64,000 bases of DNA from DATCJA01 sp963814955 (GCA_963814955.1 CAWFEX010000004.1:1054001-1118000), one strand, 5' to 3'; counted from the first letter of the stretch, positions 54,867 through 62,938 are shown. The notes: generated by a model not told the origin, from the sequence alone. Program-made: numbers and translations.

Positions 54867-55733
54867 ATGACGCACTCCGCGGCGGCGTTGTCGAACCATC
54901 ATCAGCATGTCGGCGCCGATGTGCCTGTCGTCGAGTTCGACAAGGTGTCGCTTGCCTTCGACGACAACGTGGTCCTTCGCGAAGTCAGCTTCGCAGTGCA
55001 GGCCGGGCACATGGCCATGTTGCTCGGCGCGAGCGGGGCCGGCAAGTCTGTCGTACTCAAGATGATCCTCGGGCTGCTGAAACCTGATTCCGGTGCCATC
55101 AGAGTCAGGGGACAGCGCATCGACGCCATGACCGATGTCCAGATGATGGCGGTGCGCGGCGACATCGGGATGTTGTTCCAGGAAAGCGCACTATTCGATT
55201 CCCTCACCGTTGCGGACAACGTCGGCTACAGGCTGTACGAGGAAACCGACATGCCCGCAGATCAGGTGCGCCACCGGGTCGAGGAGGTCCTTGGTTTCAT
55301 CGGCCTGGAGGAATACATCGACCGAATGCCGTCGGAGCTGTCAGGCGGACAGCGTCGGCGGGTCGCCATCGCGCGCGCCATGGCCTCCCGGCCGCGCCTC
55401 CTGTTGTTCGACGACCCGACGTCCGGCCTCGATCCCATCACCGGCAGGACGGTGATCGACGAAATCATCAAGTTGAGGGACATGGAGCATGTCACGTCGA
55501 TCCTCGTCACCCACCAGCTGCCGGATGCGTTCTATATAGCGACCCACAAAGCGGTGCAGCGGAACAGGAGTCTTGCTATTGTTCCGGCCGACGAATCCAA
55601 GGCCGAAGAAGTCGCGTTCATCATGCTCAAGGACGGACGGATTTACTTCGAGGGGCATGCCGCGGACCTGCGAGTGTCGAACGATCCCTACCTGAAAGCG
55701 TACCTGTCCGGATGGGTGCCGCCTCTTATCTGA
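54867..55733 (+). CDS. MlaF-like lipid-transport ABC ATPase, orphan
   Basis: About 288 aa from ATG 54867. Walker A MLLGASGAGKSVVLKMILGL, Q-loop GMLFQESALFDSLTVADNVG, signature ELSGGQRRRVAIARAMASRP, Walker B LLLFDDPTSGLDP, H-loop ILVTHQLPDAF. The GASGAGKS and SALFDSL motifs are MlaF/Ttg2A-specific. The MlaE permease and MCE protein are not adjacent, which is unusual. The C-terminal insert (HKAVQRNRSLAIVPADES) is longer than in E. coli. Confidence 0.85.
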   Translation: MTHSAAALSNHHQHVGADVPVVEFDKVSLAFDDNVVLREVSFAVQAGHMAMLLGASGAGKSVVLKMILGLLKPDSGAIRVRGQRIDAMTDVQMMAVRGDIGMLFQESALFDSLTVADNVGYRLYEETDMPADQVRHRVEEVLGFIGLEEYIDRMPSELSGGQRRRVAIARAMASRPRLLLFDDPTSGLDPITGRTVIDEIIKLRDMEHVTSILVTHQLPDAFYIATHKAVQRNRSLAIVPADESKAEEVAFIMLKDGRIYFEGHAADLRVSNDPYLKAYLSGWVPPLI

Positions 55734-55773
55734 CCACCATCCGGCCTTTCGGTCCGTATCGCGAGCGCTGAGC

Positions 55774-55789
55774 TGGCATGCTCGATGCA
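55774..55789 (+). promoter_or_regulatory. Sigma-54 promoter of the zinc-ribbon/BON gene
   Basis: TGGCATGCTCGATGCA, GG-N10-GC. It overlaps the ATG at 55785 and predicts transcription from about 55800, so the start codon is ATG 55815. Confidence 0.65.
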
Positions 55790-55814
55790 CATCGAGAAGC
55801 GGGCGGATCAAGCG

Positions 55815-56348
55815 ATGGCGGCAACCGAACGTCAGCTCGAGCTCTACGATGGTCCTGTCGCCTCCAATCGCGAGCAACGACGGGTCGTTCGCCGCTCGTC
55901 GCGCTCGATCGTTCCTCTGTGTGCCGCATGCCGCATGAAGCGGGCGCGGTATGGATTCCGCGACGAGGAAGGGAACAGCCCGCCGCGCACGTTGTGCTTC
56001 GAGTGCTTCCGCATGGAAATCGAGCGACGGCTTCGCGTTGCCGGTTCGAGCTGGAAGGAGTATCTGGCCATGACGCGCTCAGCAGGAGAGGTCTACCGTC
56101 CCGACCCGGACATATTCGTCGATGCAAAGAAGGCGCTGGAGGACCGGCCGTCTGTTCCACCGGAGGTGCACGTCCACGTGGAGTACGGCAATGTGACTCT
56201 GACCGGCAGCGTGCGATGGCCCTTCGAACGGGCAGAAGCTGAGGATGCCGTCCGGCACGTGGAGGGCATTCGTCGGCTCGTGAACAGAGTCACCGTTGCA
56301 AAGGTCGCGAATCGCGAGGGTTTCGAGCCGCCGGACGATCGCGGCTGA
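55815..56348 (+). CDS. Zinc-ribbon protein with a C-terminal BON domain
   Basis: About 177 aa from ATG 55815. Residues about 35-75 carry CAACRMKRARYGF and LCFECFRMEI (two CxxC pairs, zinc ribbon). A helical linker follows, then one BON domain (VHVHVEYGNVTLTGSVRWPF ... AVRHVEGIRRLVNRVTVA). No signal peptide, so it is a cytoplasmic BON protein, unlike the exported BON protein at 33694. Combination not familiar to me. Confidence 0.75.
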   Translation: MAATERQLELYDGPVASNREQRRVVRRSSRSIVPLCAACRMKRARYGFRDEEGNSPPRTLCFECFRMEIERRLRVAGSSWKEYLAMTRSAGEVYRPDPDIFVDAKKALEDRPSVPPEVHVHVEYGNVTLTGSVRWPFERAEAEDAVRHVEGIRRLVNRVTVAKVANREGFEPPDDRG

Positions 56349-56377
56349 CTACCGTGCCCCGTGTTTCAGGAGAGGGA

Positions 56378-56716
56378 TCAGCGGTACAACACGTAGGCAA
56401 AGACTCCGTGCAGCCACGCTTCGCCTGTCGCCTCGTCGCGCCGGCTGTCGATCGATTCGTCCCGGACGTGAGCGTAATGGCCTCCAAGCCGGCCGATCTC
56501 CTGCTTCATCCGCGCTTGCGCGTTCTCCATCAGCTCGAGGTAGGCGCGATCCCACAGCTCGCCACGGTGGACGAGTGACCCCGGAACGCGACTGCTCATT
56601 GCCTCGAGCACATGCTCGCCAATCATCTCCGCCTCGAGGGGCGGCAGCTCGCGATGCCAATAGATGCACTTGCGGTTCGTGTCGTCGACGATGGTGACGC
56701 GATTCGGAGGTGTCAT
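56378..56716 (-). CDS. Hypothetical 112-residue protein
   Basis: Starts MTPPNRVTIVDDTNRKCIYW; acidic and helical with many Glu/Arg (RAYLELMENAQARMKQEIGR). Not recognised. It follows the small zinc-ribbon gene by 20 bp and shares its sigma-54 promoter. Confidence 0.65.
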   Translation of the reverse strand: MTPPNRVTIVDDTNRKCIYWHRELPPLEAEMIGEHVLEAMSSRVPGSLVHRGELWDRAYLELMENAQARMKQEIGRLGGHYAHVRDESIDSRRDEATGEAWLHGVFAYVLYR

Positions 56717-56736
56717 AGCGCTCTGGCACTGCCTCG

Positions 56737-56919
56737 TCACGATCTCTCCCTGCGCGTGGTGCTCTGCACGAAGACCTCGCCCAGCGATGACGTATCCGGC
56801 CGTCCATTCCGAATGCGCGCGGACCACTCGTGGCCGCAGCGCAGGCAGCTGTACCACGCGACCACCCAGGTACTGTCGGGCGCCGGTTCGACCAGCCGTC
56901 CACAGACGGGACATGACAT
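56737..56919 (-). CDS. 60-residue zinc-ribbon protein
   Basis: From ATG 56919: SCPVCGRLVEPAPDS and WYSCLRCGHEW provide two CxxC pairs for one zinc. The rest is short and charged. Likely regulatory or nucleic-acid-binding. The sigma-54 promoter 43 bp upstream supports the short start over the longer open frame. Confidence 0.65.
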   Translation of the reverse strand: MSCPVCGRLVEPAPDSTWVVAWYSCLRCGHEWSARIRNGRPDTSSLGEVFVQSTTRRERS

Positions 56920-56961
56920 TGTGGCGGTCGTCGGAAATGCCTCGAACATGCAGACTAGGAG

Positions 56962-56977
56962 GGCAACGATTGTGCCG
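56962..56977 (-). promoter_or_regulatory. Sigma-54 promoter of the zinc-ribbon operon
   Basis: Minus strand CGGCACAATCGTTGCC, GG-N10-GC with TTGC. Predicted start near 56951, about 106.5 bp from the shared dyad at 57050-57065. Confidence 0.8.
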
Positions 56978-57029
56978 TCCCCCAAGCGCAGCCAAATGGG
57001 CCTGCCCCTGCGAGCCTCGGGGGTGGCTC

Positions 57030-57065
57030 GCGGAAAACATCGCAGGGCAGGCGAAAACTTCGCAC
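57030..57065. promoter_or_regulatory. Shared dyads between two divergent sigma-54 promoters
   Basis: GGCGAAAACTTCGCAC (57050-57065) is centred at the same distance, about 106.5 bp, from both predicted transcription starts (56951 minus, 57164 plus). CGCGGAAAACATCGCA lies just to its left (about 57029-57044). Confidence 0.75.
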
Positions 57066-57137
57066 CGTGCGGAAAGCTGTGCGCCGTCCGATTCACAAAC
57101 TGGCATTGGAAACCGAATGGCCATCACGAGACTCGAC

Positions 57138-57153
57138 TGGCACGCTTGGTGCC
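57138..57153 (+). promoter_or_regulatory. Sigma-54 promoter of the 57213-58228 operon
   Basis: TGGCACGCTTGGTGCC, GG-N10-GC with perfect TGGCACG. Predicted start near 57164. Confidence 0.8.
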
Positions 57154-57212
57154 TCACCTGAGTGTGCCCGCCCGTGCACGTAGCGCGCGGCCTGCATCGA
57201 GGAGGTGCTGCG

Positions 57213-57794
57213 GTGTCCGCCCCAAGCGTCCTTCGCGTTTCGATTCTGAGTCTGCTCTTCGTGCCGGTGTTGGCAGTCGCCTCCCAACGCGTGGCGCCGA
57301 CGGCATCCGATTCTGAATACAGCGTGATGTCGCGCTTCCTGACGGCCGTTGATGCGTACGTCGTGGAGCACCATCGGTTCGAGGCGCTTTCCGAGGGAAT
57401 GATGTGCCTGCCTCAGGACACGCTCGACAGGATGAACGCGCTTGCGGAAGTGCCACGCGAAGCACGCAGGTCCCCGCGCGAGGGGGACATCTTCACGGCC
57501 GACGTGGCGGACCTGTTCACGCAGCTTCTGGCCACAACGTTCGCTGGGGATGAGGACAGCTTCGGCGATGCAATGGCGGACATCAGCAGGGAAGAACTCA
57601 TCGCGCCACCGATTCGCGTGAATGAGCGGCCACCGCGGGGCATCGGCCACACGTTGGTTCCGTCGTTCGATGGCGGTCTGCCACCGCTGCCCGAGGAGCT
57701 CGAGTACCGACTTGTGGGCCGCCAACTGGTCCTGGTCGACGTGGAGTCGAACCTTGTCGTCGACGTGATCCGGGATGCACTCCCGATCCATTGA
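57213..57794 (+). CDS. Secreted hypothetical protein
   Basis: 193 aa from GTG 57213, chosen because GAGGAGG ends 6-7 nt before it and the signal peptide (LRVSILSLLFVPVLAVASQ) starts there. Mature part acidic, with MSRFLTAVDAYVVEHHRFEA and a C-terminal YRLVGRQLVLVDVESNLVVD that recurs in secreted acidobacterial proteins. No catalytic motif recognised. Operon with a cytochrome c gene 23 bp downstream. Confidence 0.72.
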   Translation: MSAPSVLRVSILSLLFVPVLAVASQRVAPTASDSEYSVMSRFLTAVDAYVVEHHRFEALSEGMMCLPQDTLDRMNALAEVPREARRSPREGDIFTADVADLFTQLLATTFAGDEDSFGDAMADISREELIAPPIRVNERPPRGIGHTLVPSFDGGLPPLPEELEYRLVGRQLVLVDVESNLVVDVIRDALPIH

Positions 57795-57817
57795 GCGCGG
57801 TTCAACAGAGTGGGCAG

Positions 57818-58228
57818 ATGAGAACACGCCTGGCAGCCGCCTGTTTCTTGGTCATCGGCGTGATGTCCGCAAGCGCTTCGCAACGTCCCGATGACGGTGG
57901 ACCCTCAGTGATGATCGAGTCGGGGCGGGAGACCTACGTCTTCCACTGCGCCGCGTGCCACGGGCGCACAGCGAGGGGCGATGGCCCGGTCGCGTCCGTG
58001 CTGAAGGCGGTTCCCCCCGATCTGACGACGCTCGCGACGCGCAGGGGCGGGCGTTTCGAGGACGCCGCAGTCACCGCGTTCATCGTCGGCCCCAGACCAG
58101 CAGCGCACGGAACGAGCGACATGCCGGTCTGGGGCCCACTGTTCCGCGAGCTCAATCCCTACGACTCGAGAGTCGACGTCCGTCTGTTGAGACTCGTCGA
58201 CTACCTGAAATCGATTCAGGTGAAATGA
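57818..58228 (+). CDS. Periplasmic monohaem cytochrome c
   Basis: 136 aa from ATG 57818: signal peptide (RTRLAAACFLVIGVMSASA), haem site CAACHGRTARGDGP and a candidate Met ligand in TSDMPVWGPLFREL. Class I fold, similar to CytC_6-type carriers. Co-transcribed with the secreted protein upstream. Confidence 0.87.
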   Translation: MRTRLAAACFLVIGVMSASASQRPDDGGPSVMIESGRETYVFHCAACHGRTARGDGPVASVLKAVPPDLTTLATRRGGRFEDAAVTAFIVGPRPAAHGTSDMPVWGPLFRELNPYDSRVDVRLLRLVDYLKSIQVK

Positions 58229-58266
58229 TTGGAGTCGCCGGCTGACGTGCCAGGTGGCATCGGCGA

Positions 58267-58602
58267 TCAGCGGACGTCCGGCCCTGAGAGATAGTCGAGG
58301 ATTAACCGGTCGTCTTCGTCAGCGGCATCACCATGGTCCCGAAGGAACGTTTCGGCAGTGCTTCGCGCGTTCGGGCCGCCTTCCTGCATCTGCGCGGCGA
58401 GGTCCCCGGCGTCGTGGCATGCAGCGCAGTGGCGCTGAAACAGCAGACGCCCATCCGGGACGGACGGTTCCCCTCCGATGGACTGTTCCGGTGTCGTTGT
58501 CGGCTCTGGCGCATCGCGCACGAACCACGCAAATGCTGCGGCATACAGCACGAGTCCAGCGCCGAGCAGCAACGTCACGCGTCTCACCGCCACATGTCGC
58601 AT
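58267..58602 (-). CDS. Membrane-anchored monohaem cytochrome c
   Basis: 111 aa. N-terminal helix (RVTLLLGAGLVLYAAAFAWF) likely retained as anchor, then HCAACHDAGDLAAQM. No clear Met ligand. Five bp after the flavin reductase gene on the same strand, so probably its redox partner. Confidence 0.78.
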   Translation of the reverse strand: MRHVAVRRVTLLLGAGLVLYAAAFAWFVRDAPEPTTTPEQSIGGEPSVPDGRLLFQRHCAACHDAGDLAAQMQEGGPNARSTAETFLRDHGDAADEDDRLILDYLSGPDVR

Positions 58603-58607
58603 GAGCG

Positions 58608-59935
58608 CTACACGACGTGAAACCGTTCGGTATCGATCGAGCCGCTCGAGACGCCGAAGCTTAGAAGCGTGGTTTCCACGGCATTCATCATTGGCGACGG
58701 TCCGCAGATAAGAAAGGCGTACCGCTGGAATTGCCTCGGAAGATGACGCCGCAGTACGTCTGGGGTAATCACGCCGCGCTCTCCCGGCCAGGCCGTGGAA
58801 GGCTCCTCGAACACATACACGATATCGAGCGCCATGGTTCCGCGAAGCGCCTCCAGCTCTTGCCGGAAGACGACCCTCGTCTCATCGTGCGCCGCATAGA
58901 ACAGCATGACATGTCGCCGATCGCCGCGGTCGCGCATCGTCAGGAGCATCGAGCGGAGCGGGGCGATCCCAATACCGCCGGCAATCAGCACAAGTCCCTG
59001 CGCCGGCTTGCGATCGATGGTGAACGCGCCGAACGGGCCGTCGACCCACACACGCGTACCCGGCGCCAGCCGTGGCACGACTGTTGAGGACCAATCGCCC
59101 AGCCCTTTGATCGAGAACTCCAATCCCCGGTCACCCGCAGGATCGGCGGACGAGGAAATCGACAACGGATGCTGTTGCGATGACCAGGGCGTCGTGCCGG
59201 TCACGAGCCATGCGAATTGACCAGGCTCGAAATCGAAGCCGTTGTGACCGACCGGGCGCACCCGTAGGGTCCGCGTACTCGCACCTTCCTCACGGTTCTC
59301 CACGATCTCCCAGGGGCGTCGTCGCATACTCAACGGACGGAGAAGACGATAGTTGAGCATGATCGAGACCGAATGAGACCGGCATAAAGAGCGAACACAG
59401 ATCGCATGGTTGCGACACGGCTGTAGCCTCCAACTTCGAGAACGTGAACCAGGCCGGCGCCGACAGCAACGATTGCCATCGCCAGGTGCAGCCACTGCCA
59501 CTGTTCATAAGACAACCGCAACTGCTTACGGAACACGGTGGTCAGCGTAATCACGAGAATCGCCACAGACGAGATAACGCCGGTCTGCGTCGCCAACCTG
59601 CCATCCAAGAGGTTCCACGTGCTCCATGGAGGGCCTTGTCCGAGCAGGAGCAGAGGATGTCCCACGACGAAGAGAAGGCAGAGCAGCCCAACGTACTGGT
59701 GAAACTGGACCATGGCATCTGTGCCGAACGGCCTGGAACTCGCTCGCAGGCGGGACACCAGCGCGAACTGGATGGTGAGCAGCGGGTAGGCGAGGAGACC
59801 TAGCGCGACGCTCAGCTCGACGAGTGCGGGGCGCGGCGTGTCAAATGGATCGACGCCAATCGCCAACGCGGCCGGCATCAACACGAGCAAGACGTACAGT
59901 CCAAACCACGTCACTCCACGGAGAAACAGATTCAT
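58608..59935 (-). CDS. Ferric-reductase-like membrane flavoprotein (frameshift)
   Basis: About 442 codons, 1328 nt (one base short near 59370). N-terminal half: membrane domain with paired His (VQFHQYVGLLCLLFVVGHPL, YEQWQWLHLAMAIVAVGAGL), a FRD/NOX-like di-haem layout. C-terminal half: FNR-type domain with FAD motif QHPLSISSSAD, nucleotide motifs VLIAGGIGIAPLRSMLL and ICGPSPMMNAVE. Transfers electrons from NAD(P)H through FAD and haem across the inner membrane, probably to the cytochrome encoded next. Confidence 0.83.
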
Positions 59936-59976
59936 TCGGTACGCCGCTCAATGCAACAGGTTGTCGATCCGTTGCC

Positions 59977-60008
59977 GTGAAATTTTTCGCAATGCCGTGA
60001 TTTTTTCC
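59977..60008. promoter_or_regulatory. Dyad-like elements between the reductase and the EET operon
   Basis: GTGAAATTTTTCGCAA (59977-59992) and GTGATTTTTTCC (59997-60008), about 146 and 128 bp before the predicted start of the operon at 60142. Confidence 0.5.
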
Positions 60009-60104
60009 TCGAGCCTTAGAAATAGAGTCATGCGGACTCGGTGCGGGGTCATCAACTAATTGTGTTTCATCTTGCAATTCGTTGGCTGAGTGAGCATTTG
60101 TTGA

Positions 60105-60120
60105 CGGTAAAATCGTGGCG
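60105..60120 (+). promoter_or_regulatory. Possible sigma-54 promoter of the electron-conduit operon
   Basis: CGGTAAAATCGTGGCG keeps GG-N10-GC but the flanking bases are weaker than in the other promoters. Predicted start near 60131. Confidence 0.45.
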
Positions 60121-60141
60121 TTCATGGAAAGGCAGGTTATC

Positions 60142-60489
60142 GTGGTCAACCGAATCAACGCGATGGCTATAGTGGTCGTCCTGTTCGCTGCAGGTGGATC
60201 GGTCTCCGCTCAAGACAGTGCGCAAATCGATCGCGGAATGAAGGTGTACACTGATCAGAAATGCGCCGTATGTCATTCAATTGCTGGCAAGGGCAACCTG
60301 AAGGGCGCACTCGATGACGTGGGAAGCCGCCTAATGCCTGACGAGATTCGAGCATGGCTCGTCAATCCGGCGGAGATGACCAAGAAGACAAAAGCCGAGC
60401 GAAAACCACCGATGCGAGCCTATCCCAACCTTCCCAAACAGGATGTCGACGCCCTGGTGGCCTACATGGTGAGTTTGCGAAAGAAGTAG
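60142..60489 (+). CDS. Small class I cytochrome c of the EET cluster
   Basis: 115 aa from GTG 60142 (AAAGGCAGG upstream; ATG 60124 in frame is less likely, by analogy with the paralogue at 33106). Signal peptide (VNRINAMAIVVVLFAAGGSVSA), haem site CAVCHSIAG, candidate Met ligand in AERKPPMRAYP. Periplasmic shuttle, probably between the NapC-like protein and the decahaem cytochrome. Confidence 0.88.
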   Translation: MVNRINAMAIVVVLFAAGGSVSAQDSAQIDRGMKVYTDQKCAVCHSIAGKGNLKGALDDVGSRLMPDEIRAWLVNPAEMTKKTKAERKPPMRAYPNLPKQDVDALVAYMVSLRKK

Positions 60490-60531
60490 CCGGCGATAAC
60501 GCTTCGCGCGCGTTCCTCTTTTCTTTTCCGC

Positions 60532-61893
60532 ATGGGTCCTGCCTTCGCAGCCGCGCTCCGAAACCCGATTTCGAGAATCGGCGTTGCGCTGACGACCGCC
60601 AGCGCCTTCCTGTTCTTCATACTCGTTGCACTCCAGGGCGTCGGACTGCTCGAGAATGCCTATGCGGGCATCCTCGTCTATGTGCTCGTGCCGACGTTGT
60701 TTTTCGTCGGCTTGTTACTCATCCCCGTTGGTCTGCGGTTCGAGCGCCGTCGGAGGCGTGCGGGCATCGCGGCGCCGGCCTGGCCACGAATTGACCTCAA
60801 CGATCCGGCCCAGCGAAGCACGCTGCTTTTTGTCGCCCTTCTTACGCTGGCCAACGTGGCCATCCTCTCCGTTGCCAGCTACGGCGCCGTCGAGTACAGC
60901 GAATCACAGCAGTTTTGCGGGCAGGCGTGTCACGCGGTGATGGAACCGGAGTTCACCGCCCATCAGAGCGGTCCGCACGCACGCGTCCAGTGCGTGCGGT
61001 GTCACGTCGGACCGGGCCCTGGCGGCTTCGTGACCGCGAAGCTCAATGGAGCGCGACAGCTCTGGCTGGCGAGCACGGGCAGGTTCAGCCGACCCATTCC
61101 GACGCCGCTCGAAAGCATGCCGGACGTTGGCACGTCCTGTGAGCAATGTCATTGGCCCGATCGGTTCGTGGGCGACAAAGTCAAAGTGATCTACGAGCAC
61201 GCCGACGACGAGGCGAACACGCAGACGATGACGACCGTGCGGCTACACGTTGGCGGGCCGGTAACCGGTACCAGCAGCGGGACGGGTATTCACTGGCACA
61301 TGAACCGGGCCAATCAGATCGAGTATGTGGCGCTCGACGACAAGCGGGAGCAGATTCCATACGTCCGCGTCGCCACCTCCGACGGCCGCGTTCGCGAGTA
61401 CTTTGCGGAAGGTGTGACGCAAGCCGATCTTGCCGGCAAATTGCGCCGGCGCATGGATTGCTTGGACTGTCACAACCGCCCGGCGCACCGCTTCGGCTCT
61501 TCACCGGAGCGAGCGGTCGACGCCGCTATCGGTGAGGGCAGGATCAACGCGAAAATCCCGTTTATCCGTCGCGAGGCTGTTCGCGCGCTCATGGTGCCGT
61601 ACGCCAGTCATGACGTCGCCCTGCCGGAAATCGAGCGCACCATACGTGATGCGATGAACGCAGGGCTGCCCGGCGCCTTCGAGGAAGCCGATCTGCAGCG
61701 GGCAATTGGCGTCACACAGGCGATCTATCGGAGCAACGTTTTCCCGAGCATGAAGATCGGCTGGGGCACGTACCCGAATCAGATCGGGCATACCGTGGCG
61801 ACGGGATGTTTCCGCTGCCATGACGAGGGTCACAAGACGGCAGATGGCGTTGCGATTCGCCAGGAGTGCGAGCTATGTCACAGCATCGAGTAA
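60532..61893 (+). CDS. NapC/NirT-type inner-membrane multihaem cytochrome (ImcH-like)
   Basis: 453 aa. Three N-terminal helices (SRIGVALTTASAFLFFILVA, ILVYVLVPTLFFVGLLLIP, LLFVALLTLANVAILSVAS), then six haem sites: a CX3CH motif CGQACH, then CVRCH, CEQCH, CLDCH, CFRCH and CELCH. A CX3CH first site and NapC-like helical anchors recall Geobacter ImcH, a quinol oxidase for extracellular electron transfer. Oxidises menaquinol and feeds the periplasmic cytochromes encoded alongside. Confidence 0.82.
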   Translation: MGPAFAAALRNPISRIGVALTTASAFLFFILVALQGVGLLENAYAGILVYVLVPTLFFVGLLLIPVGLRFERRRRRAGIAAPAWPRIDLNDPAQRSTLLFVALLTLANVAILSVASYGAVEYSESQQFCGQACHAVMEPEFTAHQSGPHARVQCVRCHVGPGPGGFVTAKLNGARQLWLASTGRFSRPIPTPLESMPDVGTSCEQCHWPDRFVGDKVKVIYEHADDEANTQTMTTVRLHVGGPVTGTSSGTGIHWHMNRANQIEYVALDDKREQIPYVRVATSDGRVREYFAEGVTQADLAGKLRRRMDCLDCHNRPAHRFGSSPERAVDAAIGEGRINAKIPFIRREAVRALMVPYASHDVALPEIERTIRDAMNAGLPGAFEEADLQRAIGVTQAIYRSNVFPSMKIGWGTYPNQIGHTVATGCFRCHDEGHKTADGVAIRQECELCHSIE

Positions 61894-61931
61894 GCGGAGG
61901 CGCGTTTGATGCCGTACGGGCGGGCGCGCGT

Positions 61932-62921
61932 ATGAATCGGCGCACCTTTGCCTTTCTTACCGGGGCGCTGACGTACCTGCTGGCGCTGACCATGGTTGCT
62001 GCTTCAGGCGGAGGTGGACCTGAGACGATCGCGACGCAACCGGGGTTCGTAACATCGCTACCTTTTCAGGTCGGTCCTGCGGCGGCCCAGGGTGCGACCG
62101 CTCAGGCTGGCACCGCATACGTCGGCGAGGCCACCTGTCTGGGCTGTCACGAGGATCAGGCCTACAAAGGCACGGCACACGGTCGCTCGTTCAACGAACG
62201 CACGCCTGCGGCCAACCTGGGGTGCGAAAGCTGTCACGGGCCTGGAAAGGCGCACGCCGACAGCGGCGACCCGACGCTGATCAGAAGGTTCACGGCCATC
62301 TCGCCGTCGGAAGTGAGCGCGACCTGCACGTCGTGCCATAACCGCGCCACGCATGCGTTGTGGGACGGCAGCCAGCACGATCAGCGGAATCTGAGCTGCA
62401 TCACCTGCCACAGCATCCACTCGGCGAAAGGCCAACCGCAACTGAAGGCGCAGAACCAGACAGCGCTTTGTAGCACGTGCCACCGCAACGTTGTAAACCG
62501 GACCCACCGCTTCAATCACATGCCGGTGCGGGAGGGCGCGCTGACATGCTCGTCGTGCCACAACGTGCACGGGAGCACGAACGTCCGGCTGCTCCGGGCG
62601 GGGACGACGATCGACGAGAGCTGCACGAGCTGCCACACAGACAAGCGCGGGCCCTATCTCTGGGAACACGCGCCCGTCAGTGAGAGCTGTATCACCTGTC
62701 ACGACCCGCACGGGTCGAACAACGACCGTATGCTGGTGAGCAAACTGCCCTTCCTCTGCCAGCGGTGCCACGTGACCTCGCGCCATCCGCCGACGGTCTA
62801 CGAGGGGTTCCTGCTCCAGAATTCGCAGAACGCCAACAAGATTTCCGCGCGGTCCTGCACGATCTGCCATCAGCAGATACATGGGTCCAACGCTCCGTCA
62901 GGCAAGGCGTTCCTGCGGTAG
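61932..62921 (+). CDS. Decahaem cytochrome, DmsE/MtrA family
   Basis: 329 aa from ATG 61932 (signal peptide NRRTFAFLTGALTYLLALTM); the open frame extends upstream into the previous gene only. Ten CxxCH motifs: CLGCH, CESCH, CTSCH, CITCH, CSTCH, CSSCH, CTSCH, CITCH, CQRCH, CTICH, with the spacing and HxPVxxG-type repeats of MtrA/DmsE (FNHMPVREG, WEHAPVSES). Threads through the partner porin to carry electrons across the outer membrane. Confidence 0.92.
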   Translation: MNRRTFAFLTGALTYLLALTMVAASGGGGPETIATQPGFVTSLPFQVGPAAAQGATAQAGTAYVGEATCLGCHEDQAYKGTAHGRSFNERTPAANLGCESCHGPGKAHADSGDPTLIRRFTAISPSEVSATCTSCHNRATHALWDGSQHDQRNLSCITCHSIHSAKGQPQLKAQNQTALCSTCHRNVVNRTHRFNHMPVREGALTCSSCHNVHGSTNVRLLRAGTTIDESCTSCHTDKRGPYLWEHAPVSESCITCHDPHGSNNDRMLVSKLPFLCQRCHVTSRHPPTVYEGFLLQNSQNANKISARSCTICHQQIHGSNAPSGKAFLR

Positions 62922-62938
62922 GGGGGAGGAGAAGGGCG

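Noticed and set aside
62058..62882. 274-codon minus-strand frame
   Set aside because: Antisense to the decahaem cytochrome; its Val/Ala/Arg repeats mirror the CxxCH repeats.
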